49,543 nucleotides of DNA from Thermoflavimicrobium dichotomicum. Its GTDB lineage: Bacteria > Bacillota > Bacilli > Thermoactinomycetales > Thermoactinomycetaceae. A program made the translations under genes and the position numbers. The stretch is taken from NCBI RefSeq assembly GCF_900114055.1, contig NZ_FORR01000023.1, positions 1-49,543 on the forward strand. Reading direction: 5' to 3'. The notes beneath the pieces are model-generated. The model was not told the origin of the DNA, made no database searches, and worked only from the letters and a program-made list of their open reading frames with translations. Positions 18,501 through 27,566 of the stretch are shown piece after piece (the stretch's first letter is position 1; the number at the start of each line of letters is the position of its first letter).

Positions 18501-19134
18501 TTTGGGTGAAGTCAACCTGGGAGCGATTGAGGAACATCAGCGCCTGACTGAGCGATTGAGCTTTTTGAAAAGCCAGGAGGCCGATTTGTTACAAGCGAAA
18601 CAAACCTTATATGAAGTCATTGGTCAGATTGAAGAAGAAATGGGAAAACGGTTTGCGGAAGCGTTCGCCATGATTCGTACAGAGTTCCAGGAGGTATTTG
18701 TGCAGATGTTTGGCGGAGGCAGAGCCGATCTTCACTTGACAGAGCCAGACAACCTCTTGGAGACAGGTATTGAGATTGTTGCACAACCCCCTGGCAAGAA
18801 ACTGCAAAACCTCACTTTGTTATCAGGAGGAGAAAGGGCTCTGGCCGCAATTGCTCTCTTGTTCGCAGTACTCCGGATCAAGCCTGTTCCCTTCTGTGTC
18901 CTGGACGAAGTGGATGCTGCTCTAGACGAAGCCAATCTGACCCGCTTTACCCGCTATATGCGCAAGTTTGCCAATCAAACGCAGTTTATTGTGATTACCC
19001 ACCGCAAGCATACGATGGAAGGCGCGGATGTATTGTATGGAATTACCATGCAAGAATCAGGGGTCTCAAAACTGGTGTCAGTGAAGCTGGAAGAGTATGA
19101 TGTAGAAAGAGAAGTAGCTGCAACGCATGAATAG
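15544..19134 (+). CDS. smc: Chromosome segregation protein SMC
   Basis: 1196 residues, the usual SMC length. The Walker A motif G-P-N-G-S-G-K-S-N is at 31-39. Two long coiled coils flank a hinge around 510-660 (G-V-x-G-x-V-x-x-L-I, G-G-S-M-T-G-G). The C-terminal head carries the signature L-L-S-G-G-E-R-A-L near 1093 and Walker B F-C-V-L-D-E-V-D-A-A-L-D near 1117. SMC dimers with ScpA and ScpB condense and segregate the chromosome. GAGGAGGGGAAG precedes the ATG. ftsY follows after 11 bases, so the two are cotranscribed. The usual upstream partner rnc is absent here; a divergent HEAT-repeat gene takes its place. Confidence 0.97.
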   Translation: MYLKRLEMIGFKSFADRTELEFVPGITAVVGPNGSGKSNVTDGIRWVLGEQSAKSLRGSKMEDVIFAGSDTRKPVGYCEVSITFDNTERKLPVDYTEVTVTRRVYRSGESEYLLNKKPCRLKDITELFMDTGIGKEAYSMIGQGRIDDILSTKSEDRRAIFEEAAGIVKYKTRKKEAEKKLENTEQNLARIHDLIHELDGQVGPLTEQAEKAKQYKELKKELEQIEVGLYVHKIETLHEKWQQATQEVKQLTQEQLVLSTEVSKKEAQLEELKYQLGELDRYFEQVQAELLQVSEELEKAEGQREVWLERGRSRENARKQLRERIQALEMEMNRLKEEKEKVDQRLAEKKQELREAEAKCLEAQEKMALFAEDEAEQLEVWNGQLQQQRNQLVALNSEKRYVIEQMEQLEEQVKKYQEQKESYESQIASGQAQLVEVEKQIGQIEGLLKQAVEQTRLLVEERNHLERQEKSLLQENRKFEQRYNRLRSQLDVVKEMEAEHTGFFQGVKEILKARDRGVGSLRGVQGAVAQLIQVPEKYEAAIETALGGALQHLVVENEQTGRQGIAYLKEKRLGRATFLPLDVIQGRTLSNQDVQRLQNLSGFVGIASDLVQTDAKYEKLVSHLLGLVVVAETLEQANQIARQLQYRYRVVTLDGDVVNPGGSMTGGSRQQSKTNLLGRSRQIEELEQQIAQLKQEWNQVEESLAQLYEQKQKLERDWEEIRTQGEERRLKEQELRGQKRELGNHVERIKKELALLKQTSMQSEEKREKLKHRYQEIEEQAQSLEQAIRQLEEQMAACQLRVKEQATAKADVHEQLTEWRVTVAKLRQETANLAENLERMEQEWNRLRQQKEEAQAELEQLDQQKETGTQELEELAVHIEQLREKKLTTQEKVAKAREQREKLRREREEQEQEIRADQQTLRKLSEQLKSGEVRVNRLDVELNHLLQKLAEEYEMTYERAKELYARPEEPNKAERQVRSIKQQITALGEVNLGAIEEHQRLTERLSFLKSQEADLLQAKQTLYEVIGQIEEEMGKRFAEAFAMIRTEFQEVFVQMFGGGRADLHLTEPDNLLETGIEIVAQPPGKKLQNLTLLSGGERALAAIALLFAVLRIKPVPFCVLDEVDAALDEANLTRFTRYMRKFANQTQFIVITHRKHTMEGADVLYGITMQESGVSKLVSVKLEEYDVEREVAATHE

Positions 19135-19145
19135 GGGGATGCAAG

Positions 19146-20153
19146 GTGAGCTTTTTTAAACGGTTAAAAGAAAAAGTAGCCCAAAAAACCGAATCGGTAA
19201 CGCAAAAGTTTATCAGCGGTTTAAGTAAAACCAGCACTTCATTTGTAGGAGCCATTTCTGATCTTTTCTCAGGGCGAAGCAAGATTGATGAGGAACTGTT
19301 CGAAGAGCTGGAAGAGATTTTGATCAGTGCCGATGTGGGAGTTACCACCACCATGGAGTTGGTGGAACGCTTGCGTCAAGAAGTCAAAGAGCGCAAGATC
19401 AAGGAACCGTCCGAGTTACAACCGCTTCTCTCAGAAATTATTTCCGATATGTTGGAGCTGGAGGGAAAAAGCAATCAGCTCCAGATGAACCCGGATGGTA
19501 TGACTGTCATCCTTTTTGTGGGTGTCAATGGTGTTGGTAAAACAACGACCATCGGAAAACTGGCTCATCGCTTCAAAAATGAAGGAAAGAAAGTCGTTCT
19601 GGCTGCTGGCGACACTTTCCGGGCTGGAGCGATTGAACAGTTGGAAGTATGGGGGCAGCGTGTAGGCGTTGATGTAATCAAACATCAAGCTGGTGCAGAT
19701 CCTGCAGCTGTAATTTATGATGGCATTCAGGCGGCCAAATCCCGAAAAGCCGATGTCTTGTTATGTGATACCGCAGGTCGTTTGCAAAACAAAGTGAACT
19801 TGATGGAAGAGCTGAAAAAGGTGCATCGCGTCATCCAACGAGAAATTCCGGATGCTCCCCATGAAGTTTTACTTGTTCTGGATGCCACGACCGGTCAAAA
19901 TGCGATGATGCAAGCCAAAACCTTTGGCGAAGCAGTCAATGTATCCGGAATCGTTTTAACCAAACTGGATGGTACAGCCAAAGGTGGAATTGTGATCGCC
20001 ATTAGCAATGAATTGCAGGTACCAGTCAAATTGGTCGGTCTGGGCGAAAAGCCTGATGACCTTCAGGAATTTGACCCAGCCCAATTTGTGCATGCTCTCT
20101 TCAAGGATGCCATCAACAAAGAGGAAGAGTTGGAACAAAGTGTGGGAGAGTAA
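19146..20153 (+). CDS. ftsY: Signal recognition particle receptor FtsY
   Basis: A 335-residue SRP-type GTPase. After a short basic, non-acidic N-terminus (S-F-F-K-R-L-K-E-K) and the helical N domain, the G domain has G-V-N-G-V-G-K-T-T-T near 126-135, D-T-A-G-R and T-K-L-D-G-T-A-K-G-G. It docks ribosome-SRP complexes at the membrane together with Ffh. The start is GTG, with GGGGG and GCAAGG upstream overlapping the smc stop region. It is followed by a terminator. Confidence 0.96.
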   Translation: MSFFKRLKEKVAQKTESVTQKFISGLSKTSTSFVGAISDLFSGRSKIDEELFEELEEILISADVGVTTTMELVERLRQEVKERKIKEPSELQPLLSEIISDMLELEGKSNQLQMNPDGMTVILFVGVNGVGKTTTIGKLAHRFKNEGKKVVLAAGDTFRAGAIEQLEVWGQRVGVDVIKHQAGADPAAVIYDGIQAAKSRKADVLLCDTAGRLQNKVNLMEELKKVHRVIQREIPDAPHEVLLVLDATTGQNAMMQAKTFGEAVNVSGIVLTKLDGTAKGGIVIAISNELQVPVKLVGLGEKPDDLQEFDPAQFVHALFKDAINKEEELEQSVGE

Positions 20154-20157
20154 GCCA

Positions 20158-20194
20158 AACGCTCCAGTCGCCCATGGGTGCTGGAGCGTTTTTA
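20158..20194 (+). terminator. Rho-independent terminator after ftsY
   Basis: AACGCTCCAG (20158-20167) pairs with CTGGAGCGTT (20181-20190), followed by TTT. It separates smc-ftsY from ylxM-ffh. Confidence 0.75.
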
Positions 20195-20319
20195 AATGGT
20201 AAGGCCTATCCTTGTTTTTGATCTTGTTAAGGAAAAATACTTGACACCTATCTTTTTTTGGCATAAGATAGTTACCTGTAAAGGTTAAAGCCTTGACGGC
20301 TAGGTTTGAGGTGACTCCC

Positions 20320-20652
20320 ATGCTGGAGCGAACCACGGAAATGAACCTCTTGTACGATTTTTATGGTTCATTGTTAACAGAAAAACAACAGACTTTGTTA
20401 GAATTATATTATCTGGAAGACTGGTCTTTGGGGGAAATTGCCGAACATCAGGGAATTTCCCGGCAAGCAGTGTTTGAAGCGATTAAACGTGCACAAGCCA
20501 CTTTACATGACTTGGAAAATAAACTAGGCTTACTGAAGAAATATCATGAGCGGCGGAAGATCGCCCAGGAACTGTCGCAACAACTGGAAAGATATCCGGA
20601 GGCGAAAAAGACGGTCGAACCGATCATCGCCAGATGGTTAGAGATAGATTAG
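20320..20652 (+). CDS. ylxM: YlxM/UPF0122 family HTH protein
   Basis: 110 residues, the family's normal size. The first helix pair (L-Y-D-F-Y-G-S-L-L-T-E-K-Q) and the sigma70-region-4-like helix-turn-helix (S-L-G-E-I-A-E-H-Q-G-I-S-R-Q-A-V-F) are typical. The family lies next to ffh in Gram-positive bacteria and is thought to modulate the SRP pathway. ATG at 20320 follows GAGGTGACTCCC. The gene ends 23 bases before ffh. Confidence 0.9.
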   Translation: MLERTTEMNLLYDFYGSLLTEKQQTLLELYYLEDWSLGEIAEHQGISRQAVFEAIKRAQATLHDLENKLGLLKKYHERRKIAQELSQQLERYPEAKKTVEPIIARWLEID

Positions 20653-20675
20653 TCCAAATCATGGGGAGGGGCACT

Positions 20676-22025
20676 ATGGCATTTGAAGGTTTAGCCGAAC
20701 GGCTACAAGCTGTCATGCAAAGGCTAAGAGGGAAAGGTAAAGTGACAGAAGCCGATGTGAAAGAAGCGATGCGTGAAGTGCGCCTTGCCCTTTTAGAAGC
20801 GGATGTAAACTTTAAAGTGGTTAAAACCTTTATCAATCGGGTGAAGGAACGGGCTGTCGGACAGGAAGTGCTCAAGAGCCTGACTCCCGGTCAACAGGTC
20901 ATCAAAGTGGTAAACGAAGAGTTGACCGAACTGATGGGAGGAGAGCAGAGCAAGCTGGTTAAATCCAACCGCCCTCCGACAGTCATCATGATGGTTGGTT
21001 TGCAAGGAGCTGGTAAGACAACCACTTCCGGTAAGCTGGCTCGATACTTGTCCAAGCAAAATCATCACCCTCTGTTGGTAGCTGCAGACGTTTATCGTCC
21101 AGCGGCGATCCGGCAATTGCAGGTGTTGGGTGAACAGTTGGATACGCCTGTATTTTCACTGGGTGAGAAAGAAGATCCGGTGAAGATCGCTGAACAGGGT
21201 GTGGCTTATGCGAAAGAGCACCATCATGATTACGTCATCATCGATACTGCGGGTCGTCTTCACATCGATGAGACGATGATGGAAGAGCTCAAGGCGATTC
21301 GTGAGAAAGTACAACCAGATGAAGTCTTGTTGGTTGTCGATGCGATGACTGGGCAGGATGCAGTGAATGTAGCCGAAAGCTTTAACAAGAAACTCGGCCT
21401 GACAGGCGTCGTCTTGACCAAGTTGGACGGTGACACCCGTGGAGGTGCTGCTTTATCCGTCAAAGCAGTAACCAACTGTCCGATCAAATTTGTCGGAATG
21501 GGTGAAAAGACGGATGCGCTAGAGCCGTTTTTCCCTGATCGCATGGCGTCCCGTATTTTGGGAATGGGTGATGTGCTCACCTTGATCGAGAAAGCACAAG
21601 CAGCTGTGGACGCTGAAAAGGCACGAGACCTTGAGCGCAAGATGCGAACACAAACATTTACATTGGAAGACTTTTTGGACCAGCTGCAACAGGTGCGGAA
21701 AATGGGACCATTGGAAGATATGTTAGCAATGCTGCCTGGAGCAGGCCAGATCAAGCAACTGAAAAACTTCAAGGTAGATGAAAAACAGATTGCACGAGTA
21801 GAAGCGATTATTCGTTCGATGACGAAAGAAGAAAAATTGCATCCCGAGATTATTAATGCAAGTCGTCGCAAACGAATCGCTAAAGGCAGTGGAACAACCG
21901 TACAGGATGTAAACCGACTGCTCAAACAGTTTGAAGATATGAAGAAAATGATGAAACAGTTTTCTTCGATGGCAAAAATGGCGAAAAAGAAAAAACGGGG
22001 CTTCCGTTTCCCGTTTATGTCATAA
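20676..22025 (+). CDS. ffh: Signal recognition particle protein Ffh (SRP54)
   Basis: 449 residues in N, G and M domains. The GTPase motifs are [10 protein letters not shown] near residue 108, D-T-A-G-R and [10 protein letters not shown]. The M domain is methionine-rich and ends with M-K-K-M-M-K-Q-F and a basic tail. It binds the 4.5S/scRNA and signal sequences of nascent chains. ATG at 20676 has GGGGAGGGG upstream; the frame is open further 5' into ylxM but without a suitable site. Confidence 0.97.
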   Translation: MAFEGLAERLQAVMQRLRGKGKVTEADVKEAMREVRLALLEADVNFKVVKTFINRVKERAVGQEVLKSLTPGQQVIKVVNEELTELMGGEQSKLVKSNRPPTVIMMVGLQGAGKTTTSGKLARYLSKQNHHPLLVAADVYRPAAIRQLQVLGEQLDTPVFSLGEKEDPVKIAEQGVAYAKEHHHDYVIIDTAGRLHIDETMMEELKAIREKVQPDEVLLVVDAMTGQDAVNVAESFNKKLGLTGVVLTKLDGDTRGGAALSVKAVTNCPIKFVGMGEKTDALEPFFPDRMASRILGMGDVLTLIEKAQAAVDAEKARDLERKMRTQTFTLEDFLDQLQQVRKMGPLEDMLAMLPGAGQIKQLKNFKVDEKQIARVEAIIRSMTKEEKLHPEIINASRRKRIAKGSGTTVQDVNRLLKQFEDMKKMMKQFSSMAKMAKKKKRGFRFPFMS

Positions 22026-22051
22026 AGGAATCCTGTGTAGGAGGTGAAAAC

Positions 22052-22312
22052 ATGGCAGTAAAAATTCGTCTCAAACGTATGGGTGCAAAAAAAGCTCCTT
22101 TCTATCGTTTGGTGGTAGCAGATTCTCGTTCTCCACGTGATGGACGTTTCATCGAAGAGATCGGTTACTACAATCCATTGACCGATCCGGCAGACGTCAA
22201 AATCGATGAGGAAAAAGCGCTCAAATGGTTGGCTCGTGGTGCTCAACCATCGGATACAGTCCGTAGCTTGCTGCGCAAGCAAGGTATTTTGGACAAAGCA
22301 GAAAAGAAATAA
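22052..22312 (+). CDS. rpsP: 30S ribosomal protein bS16
   Basis: 86 residues. The N-terminus [18 protein letters not shown] is diagnostic for bS16, a 30S assembly protein. GGAGGTG precedes the ATG. It sits between ffh and khpA, as in other Bacillales. Confidence 0.97.
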   Translation: MAVKIRLKRMGAKKAPFYRLVVADSRSPRDGRFIEEIGYYNPLTDPADVKIDEEKALKWLARGAQPSDTVRSLLRKQGILDKAEKK

Positions 22313-22346
22313 GTGCGCTGTTGTATACATGAGCGGAGGTTCTAAC

Positions 22347-22601
22347 ATGAAAGAACTGGTTGAATACATTGCTCAATCCTTGGTAGATCATCCTGACCAG
22401 GTTCGTGTAACCGAAGAGATCAGCGATGATCAGATTAAGTTTCGCTTGTCTGTAGCGCCGGAAGATCTGGGGAAAGTGATTGGAGTTGGAGGACAAGTGA
22501 TTCACTCCATTCGTAACGTGGTGCAAGCAGGCGGACTGAAAGAAAATAAACGGGTGCAAATTGAAGCAGTCAAAGGAGGAAGTGATCTTGTCTCCAACTG
22601 A
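22347..22601 (+). CDS. khpA: KH-domain RNA-binding protein KhpA (YlqC)
   Basis: 84 residues forming one KH domain with the loop V-I-G-V-G-G-Q-V-I-H-S-I-R (the GxxG motif of KH is G-V-G-G here). KhpA works with KhpB in RNA binding and cell elongation control. AGCGGAGG precedes the ATG. The end overlaps rimM by 14 bases, suggesting translational coupling. Confidence 0.93.
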   Translation: MKELVEYIAQSLVDHPDQVRVTEEISDDQIKFRLSVAPEDLGKVIGVGGQVIHSIRNVVQAGGLKENKRVQIEAVKGGSDLVSN

Positions 22602-23118
22602 ATATTTGCGGGTGGGCCGATTGGTTTCTACCCACGGCATTCGTGGAGAGGTTCGCATTCTCCCTGATACGGACTTTCCGGAAGAGCGCTTTGCTCCTGG
22701 AAGTCAACTCCTGCTTCAGCATCCCAGTTTGTCTGAGCCGCTCTTGCTTACGGTGGAAAAAGGTCGACCACATAAAAATGTGTGGTTGGTGAAGTTTGCC
22801 GAATGGAGCAATATCAATGAAGCAGAGCCCTATAAGGGTGGAAGGCTGGTCGTTTCGATCCGGGATGCAGTACCTGTTCAGGAAGATGAGGGCGAGTATT
22901 ATTTTTACCAGATTATCGGTTGTGATGTGTTTACGACCGATGGCCGTCATCTGGGGCAGGTACGGGAAATCCTGCAATTACCCGCGAACGATGTTTGGGT
23001 TGTTCGTCCCAAAGACAAAGGAAAAGAAATTCTTCTTCCGTATATTGATGATGTGGTGAAACAGGTAGACACCGAGGAGAAACGCATTACCATCGAGTGG
23101 ATGGAAGGACTGGAGTAA
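22588..23118 (+). CDS. rimM: Ribosome maturation factor RimM
   Basis: 176 residues. The N-terminal RimM domain has [14 protein letters not shown], and the C-terminal PRC-barrel has L-P-A-N-D-V-W-V-V and L-L-P-Y-I-D-D-V-V. It assists 30S head maturation. The start is TTG at 22588, placed by AAAGGAGGAAG (22570-22580) inside the end of khpA. The ylqD gene found between khpA and rimM in some Bacillus species is missing. Confidence 0.94.
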   Translation: MSPTEYLRVGRLVSTHGIRGEVRILPDTDFPEERFAPGSQLLLQHPSLSEPLLLTVEKGRPHKNVWLVKFAEWSNINEAEPYKGGRLVVSIRDAVPVQEDEGEYYFYQIIGCDVFTTDGRHLGQVREILQLPANDVWVVRPKDKGKEILLPYIDDVVKQVDTEEKRITIEWMEGLE

Positions 23119-23120
23119 CA

Positions 23121-23876
23121 TTGGCTAAGATGCGCTTCGATGTACTAACCCTTTTTCCCGAGATGTTTCATGGCTTCTTAAATAGTAGTATTATCAAACG
23201 GGCGCATGAAAAGGGGATTGTACAAACCAATTTGGTCAACTTTCGCGAGTTTGCCAAAGACAGGCACCGGACAGTGGATGATACCCCCTATGGTGGGGGT
23301 GGGGGGATGGTTTTAAAACCGGAACCAATTTTTGAAGCTGTCGATCATTTACTCCAAGATGTGTCTGACCGACCACCGATTGTGTTAATGTCACCACAAG
23401 GTGAACCATTCACCCAGCGTAAAGCCGAAGCGTTAGCCCGTCATTCTCATCTGATCTTCATATGTGGTCATTATGAAGGATATGATGAACGGATTCGGCA
23501 ATACCTGTGTACGGAAGAGATTTCGATTGGCGATTATGTCCTGACAGGTGGCGAATTGCCTGCGATGGTGGTGATGGATAGTGTGACTCGGCTCATTCCC
23601 GGTGTTTTGGGAAATGAGGTTTCAGCAGTCACTGACTCCTTTTCAACGGGATTGTTGGAGCATCCTCATTATACTCGGCCAGCGGAATATCGCGGTTATC
23701 GGGTTCCAGAGGTGCTTTTGTCAGGCCATCATCGTAATATTGAAAAATGGCGCCGCCAAGAATCTTTGCGTCGAACGTGGGAAAGAAGGCCAGATCTCTT
23801 GAAATCTGTTGAACTGACTCCAGAAGATAAAGCTTTTCTCCAGAGCTTGGAGCGTGTACAAGGCAAGCGTGAGTAA
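23121..23876 (+). CDS. trmD: tRNA (guanine-N1)-methyltransferase TrmD
   Basis: 251 residues of the SPOUT class. The N-terminus [12 protein letters not shown], the block [10 protein letters not shown], the cofactor knot segment H-Y-E-G-Y-D-E-R and [13 protein letters not shown] are all diagnostic. It makes m1G37 in tRNAs reading CNN/GGG codons. The likely start is TTG at 23121, 5 bases after GGAG; ATG at 23130 is the alternative. It begins 2 bases after the rimM stop. Confidence 0.95.
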   Translation: MAKMRFDVLTLFPEMFHGFLNSSIIKRAHEKGIVQTNLVNFREFAKDRHRTVDDTPYGGGGGMVLKPEPIFEAVDHLLQDVSDRPPIVLMSPQGEPFTQRKAEALARHSHLIFICGHYEGYDERIRQYLCTEEISIGDYVLTGGELPAMVVMDSVTRLIPGVLGNEVSAVTDSFSTGLLEHPHYTRPAEYRGYRVPEVLLSGHHRNIEKWRRQESLRRTWERRPDLLKSVELTPEDKAFLQSLERVQGKRE

Positions 23877-23906
23877 TTGTTTTTCAACCAGGGCGTATGA
23901 TAAAAT
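23877..23906 (+). promoter_or_regulatory. Promoter for rplS
   Basis: TTGTTT (23877-23882) and TAAAAT (23901-23906) are separated by 18 bases, directly after the trmD stop. This fits a sigmaA promoter giving rplS its own transcript. Confidence 0.5.
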
Positions 23907-23970
23907 AACTCCGGTCGATCGTACGCTGGAAATAGGCGTGGTTCACATACAATTGGCTTGAAAGGAGGTT
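23907..23970 (+). promoter_or_regulatory. Probable L19 leader region
   Basis: The untranslated region before rplS contains short inverted segments, such as GTACGC with GGCGT. It lies where the autoregulatory L19 leader RNA occurs in Bacillota. I could not confirm the fold by eye. Confidence 0.35.
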
Positions 23971-23976
23971 GGAACG

Positions 23977-24327
23977 ATGCACCCAATTTTGCGTGAAGTA
24001 ACTCAAGAGCAGCTTCGTAATGATATTCCTCAATTCCGTGCGGGTGACACTCTTCGTGTTCATGTAAAAGTAAAAGAGGGTCAACGCGAACGGATTCAGG
24101 TGTTTGAAGGTGTAGTGATTCAACGCCGCGGTGGCGGTATTTCTGAAACTTTTACTGTGCGCAAGGTTTCTTATGGTGTAGGTGTTGAGCGTACTTTCCC
24201 ATTGCATTCTCCAGTTATTGATAAAATTGAAGTTGTACGTCGTGGTAAAGTACGTCGTGCCAAACTGTTCTATCTACGTAAGCTTCGTGGTAAAGCAGCT
24301 CGTATTAAAGAAATTCATCAAAAATAA
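23977..24327 (+). CDS. rplS: 50S ribosomal protein bL19
   Basis: 116 residues. [13 protein letters not shown] and [16 protein letters not shown] mark bL19, which sits at the subunit interface. AAAGGAGGTTGG precedes the ATG. It is followed by a terminator. Confidence 0.97.
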   Translation: MHPILREVTQEQLRNDIPQFRAGDTLRVHVKVKEGQRERIQVFEGVVIQRRGGGISETFTVRKVSYGVGVERTFPLHSPVIDKIEVVRRGKVRRAKLFYLRKLRGKAARIKEIHQK

Positions 24328-24340
24328 ATGGCGAAAGGGA

Positions 24341-24372
24341 GGGCTTGAATTCGTTCAAGCCCATTCCTTTTA
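24341..24372 (+). terminator. Terminator after rplS
   Basis: GGGCTTGAA (24341-24349) pairs with TTCAAGCCC (24354-24362), and ATTCCTTTTA follows. Confidence 0.6.
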
Positions 24373-24532
24373 TCCATTAGTGGTAGAAAACAATGTGTTT
24401 TGGGAGGTGTTTATCCTGTTGCGAACAGGGCGCAAATCCTCATAAGATAGAGAGCATGATAAGAAAATGGGTATCATATTTCATTGATTTGATCCGTATA
24501 GAGGGTTTGTCTGTTATTCGTAGCAGGTTCTT

Positions 24533-25126
24533 ATGGATCAAAAAACGCCTACAGATCAAATATTTCCTTCCCGCTCGGAACGTTTGCGAAGAAATCGAAG
24601 ACCAAAAACCAAGCGGAATCATTTTAAACACAAAGAGTGGGTGATTTCGATTGTCATCGCTGTGTTATTGGCGATGATTGTCCGTCTTTTTGTCGTTGAG
24701 CCGTCCATGGTAACAGGCCCTTCCATGGAGCCAACCATGCAGACAGGGGATCTGGTGTTGGTCAATAAAATCATTTATAAATTTCGAAATCCCAAGCGTG
24801 GAGAAATCATTGTGTTTCCTACCCCTTCACAAAAAGATTATATTAAACGGATTATTGCTCTGCCCGGTGAAACGGTAGAAGCCAGAAATCATCGTATTTT
24901 GATCAATGGAAAAGAGCTCAATGAGCCTTATTTGTCCAATAATATCCGTACAGATGACTTTCCAGCGACAAAAGTCCCACCTGAACATGTCTTTGTTTTG
25001 GGAGATAATCGGATCAACAGCATCGACAGCCGAAGCAGTGAAATTGGAACCATTCCCTTTGATAAGATCAGAGGGCGTGCAGATTGGATTTACTGGCCGT
25101 TTAGCCATATGAAATGGATATGGTAA
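24533..25126 (+). CDS. lepB: Type I signal peptidase (first of two)
   Basis: 197 residues: a basic N-terminus, one transmembrane segment (about 38-58, ending M-I-V-R-L-F-V), then the catalytic domain. The Ser is in G-P-S-M-E-P-T near residue 64, and the Lys is in Y-I-K-R-I-I-A-L-P-G-E near 104. V-L-G-D-N-R-x-N-S-x-D-S-R completes the box set. It removes signal peptides of Sec-exported proteins outside the membrane. The Shine-Dalgarno (AGG) is weak. A strong terminator follows, so it is not simply cotranscribed with the next peptidase gene. Confidence 0.93.
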   Translation: MDQKTPTDQIFPSRSERLRRNRRPKTKRNHFKHKEWVISIVIAVLLAMIVRLFVVEPSMVTGPSMEPTMQTGDLVLVNKIIYKFRNPKRGEIIVFPTPSQKDYIKRIIALPGETVEARNHRILINGKELNEPYLSNNIRTDDFPATKVPPEHVFVLGDNRINSIDSRSSEIGTIPFDKIRGRADWIYWPFSHMKWIW

Positions 25127-25130
25127 ACAA

Positions 25131-25172
25131 AAGCTTGATGATCAAGGAATCTTGAATATCAAGCTTTTTTTG
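25131..25172 (+). terminator. Terminator between the two signal peptidase genes
   Basis: AAGCTTGAT (25131-25139) pairs with ATCAAGCTT (25158-25166), followed by a T-tract. Confidence 0.7.
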
Positions 25173-25197
25173 TGAATAGCATGAGACCGCTTTTTTA

Positions 25198-25226
25198 TTG
25201 TTTTTACAAAAAATTCCTGATATACT
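25198..25226 (+). promoter_or_regulatory. SigmaA-type promoter for the second signal peptidase operon
   Basis: TTGTTT (25198-25203) and TATACT (25221-25226) have an exact 17-base spacer, after the terminator and about 100 bases before the coding start. The operon would run through sip2, rbgA, rnhB and yraN. Confidence 0.6.
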
Positions 25227-25323
25227 ATTTGGAGTAAAATCATTCTTTTTCTGTCATTTTTCCGCATCGAATTCGGAATGTTCTTGAAAGAAAGGGGTAA
25301 AAGCAGCGAACGTCTGCATTCAT

Positions 25324-25887
25324 ATGATGAGTCAATCAGTGGTAAAAAGAAATCCCGTCATGAGACGGATTCGCTTAGAATATTTCGAGTGGATTTGGTA
25401 TACTGGTATCGCACTCTTGTTGGCGCTTGTTGTACGTACCTTTTTGTTTCAGCCTGTTCCTCTGTCCGGGCCTTCCATGTTGCCCACTTTTCACCAGGGA
25501 AATTGGGTGGTTATCAATAAGTGGATTTATGCTTTATATCAACCGAAACGTGGGGAGATTGTGATCTTCTATGGCCCGCATCAGCGGATCTATATCAAAC
25601 GGGTGATTGCTGTAGGTGGGGATATAATCGAAGCCCATGGGGGAAAGATCTACATCAATCGCAAACAGGTACAGGAACGCTATTTGTCCCATACATATAC
25701 GACCAATTTTCCACCCCAAAAAGTTCCAGTGGGAAAACTTTTTGTGATGGGAGATAACCGGCTAAACAGTCTGGACAGCCGTGATTTTGGACCGATTTCG
25801 ATTAAACAGCTGGTTGGCAGGGCTGATTTGATTATCTGGCCATGGGCAGAAATGAAATGGATTGGTAAAGTAGGTGACAGCAGATGA
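25324..25887 (+). CDS. lepB: Type I signal peptidase (second of two)
   Basis: 187 residues with one transmembrane segment (about 22-42). The Ser is in G-P-S-M-L-P-T near residue 50, the Lys in [11 protein letters not shown] near 91, and [12 protein letters not shown] follows. The two tandem peptidases differ enough to be old paralogues; different substrate sets are possible. The start is uncertain, since two adjacent ATGs (25324 and 25327) lack a near Shine-Dalgarno and GAAAGGGG is over 25 bases away. The stop overlaps the rbgA start by 4 bases. Confidence 0.92.
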   Translation: MMSQSVVKRNPVMRRIRLEYFEWIWYTGIALLLALVVRTFLFQPVPLSGPSMLPTFHQGNWVVINKWIYALYQPKRGEIVIFYGPHQRIYIKRVIAVGGDIIEAHGGKIYINRKQVQERYLSHTYTTNFPPQKVPVGKLFVMGDNRLNSLDSRDFGPISIKQLVGRADLIIWPWAEMKWIGKVGDSR

Positions 25888-26798
25888 CGATTCAATGGTT
25901 TCCGGGACATATGGCAAAGGCGCGCAGGCAGGTAGCCGAAAAGCTCAAGTTGGTCGATATTGTATTTGAGCTGCTTGATGCACGCCTTCCCTTGTCGAGC
26001 CGCAATCCGATGATGGATGAAATCGTGAAGAACAAGCCCCGGTTGATCTTATTGACCAAATGTGACCTGGCTGATGAAAGAGTGAATAAGGAATGGGTAC
26101 GTTACTTTCAGGAAAAACAAATCGGTGTGTTGCCGATTGATGCTCAGACCGGTAAAGGGGTCGGTCAAATTCAGCGCGTATGTGAACAAGTGTTGCAGGA
26201 TCTCTTTGCCAAGCGAGAGAAAAAAGGCATTCAGTTAAAACGGGTTCGAGCCATGGTATTGGGAATTCCCAATGTAGGCAAATCGTCTCTCATCAATCGT
26301 TTGGCCAAACGCAATGCAGCGAAAACAGGAGACCGGCCAGGTGTAACCAAAGCCCAACAGTGGATTCGGGTGGGACAAACCTTGGAGTTGTTGGATACCC
26401 CTGGGATTTTGTGGCCAAAGTTTGACGATCAGCAGGTAGGGATGCGTTTGGCTGTCAGTGGGGCCATTAAAGAAGAGATTTTACCTTTAGATGAGGTAGC
26501 GTTGTATGCTATTGAATACCTCACAAAACGTTATCCTCACTTGCTTCAGGAACGCTATAAGTTGACTCACTTGCCAGAGGCACCAGTGGAATTATTGGCT
26601 GAGATTGGAAAGAAACGTGGCTGTTTGCAACGGGGTGGCGAAATCGATTATGACAAGGCGATTGAACTGTTCCTGAATGATATTCGATCAGGACGATTGG
26701 GACGTATTTCTTTTGAATGGCCAGAAGACTGGGAGGAGAAGGAAGAAGAGCATGTTCAAAACAATGACCATTCAACAAGTGAAAAAGTGGCTGAGTGA
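25884..26798 (+). CDS. rbgA: Ribosome biogenesis GTPase RbgA (YlqF)
   Basis: 304 residues. The GTPase motifs are circularly permuted: G4 T-K-C-D-L near residue 62 comes before G1 G-I-P-N-V-G-K-S-S near 127 and G3 D-T-P-G near 171. The N-terminus has W-F-P-G-H-M-A-K-A. RbgA is needed for late 50S assembly. It is translationally coupled to the signal peptidase (ATGA overlap) and overlaps rnhB by 47 bases. Confidence 0.96.
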   Translation: MTIQWFPGHMAKARRQVAEKLKLVDIVFELLDARLPLSSRNPMMDEIVKNKPRLILLTKCDLADERVNKEWVRYFQEKQIGVLPIDAQTGKGVGQIQRVCEQVLQDLFAKREKKGIQLKRVRAMVLGIPNVGKSSLINRLAKRNAAKTGDRPGVTKAQQWIRVGQTLELLDTPGILWPKFDDQQVGMRLAVSGAIKEEILPLDEVALYAIEYLTKRYPHLLQERYKLTHLPEAPVELLAEIGKKRGCLQRGGEIDYDKAIELFLNDIRSGRLGRISFEWPEDWEEKEEEHVQNNDHSTSEKVAE

Positions 26799-27555
26799 AC
26801 AAAAGGAAGTCAGTCCGGAGATGTTGGAGTTGCTGATGGCAGATTCACGAATCGGTGTTCGTAAACTGGCTCAAAGTTATTTACGTGAACAGGAACGGCT
26901 GCAGAAAGAGAGAGCCAGGCTGGAAGCAATGTGGGAATATGAACGGGCTGGCTGGACGCAAGGCTATCAGGTGATTGCAGGAGTGGATGAAGCAGGACGG
27001 GGACCGCTGGCCGGACCTGTGGTGGCAGCTGCTATTGTATTGCCTTCTGACTTTGATGTAACTGGTTTGAACGATTCGAAGCAATTGACAAGGGAAGAGA
27101 GAAATGAGCTGAGGAATCGAATCGAGAGGCAGGCCATGGCAGTGGGTGTAGGCATTGTCGATGTCGAATATATTGATCAATACAACATACTACAGGCTAC
27201 ATATGAAGCCATGCGGCGTGCGATCCAAAAGCTCTCCTGCCAGGTCGATTATCTGCTGGTGGATGCAGTAAAGATACCCGGTATTTCAATTCCACAACAA
27301 GGGATTATTAAAGGGGATCAATTGAGTCATTCCATTGCTGCCGCCTCCATTATTGCGAAAACCACTCGTGATGAATGGATGATACAGGCAGCTGAAAAAT
27401 ATCCGCACTATGGATTTGACAAGCATATGGGGTATGGAACACCTGAGCATCTGGCAGCTTTGGTCAAATGGGGAGTTTCCCCGATTCATCGTCGCAGCTT
27501 TGCACCAGTCAAAGAGATCATGGAGCAAAGCAGACATGCGGATCAGGTCGGTTAG
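26752..27555 (+). CDS. rnhB: Ribonuclease HII
   Basis: 267 residues. An N-terminal helical extension of about 70 residues, as in B. subtilis RnhB, precedes the nuclease core. The catalytic D-E of [13 protein letters not shown] lies near residues 78-90. N-D-S-K-Q-L, D-Y-L-L-V-D-A and [10 protein letters not shown] follow. It removes RNA from RNA-DNA hybrids. ATG at 26752 has GGAAGAAGAG upstream and lies within rbgA. Confidence 0.95.
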   Translation: MFKTMTIQQVKKWLSEQKEVSPEMLELLMADSRIGVRKLAQSYLREQERLQKERARLEAMWEYERAGWTQGYQVIAGVDEAGRGPLAGPVVAAAIVLPSDFDVTGLNDSKQLTREERNELRNRIERQAMAVGVGIVDVEYIDQYNILQATYEAMRRAIQKLSCQVDYLLVDAVKIPGISIPQQGIIKGDQLSHSIAAASIIAKTTRDEWMIQAAEKYPHYGFDKHMGYGTPEHLAALVKWGVSPIHRRSFAPVKEIMEQSRHADQVG

Positions 27556-27566
27556 GAGGATAGTCA

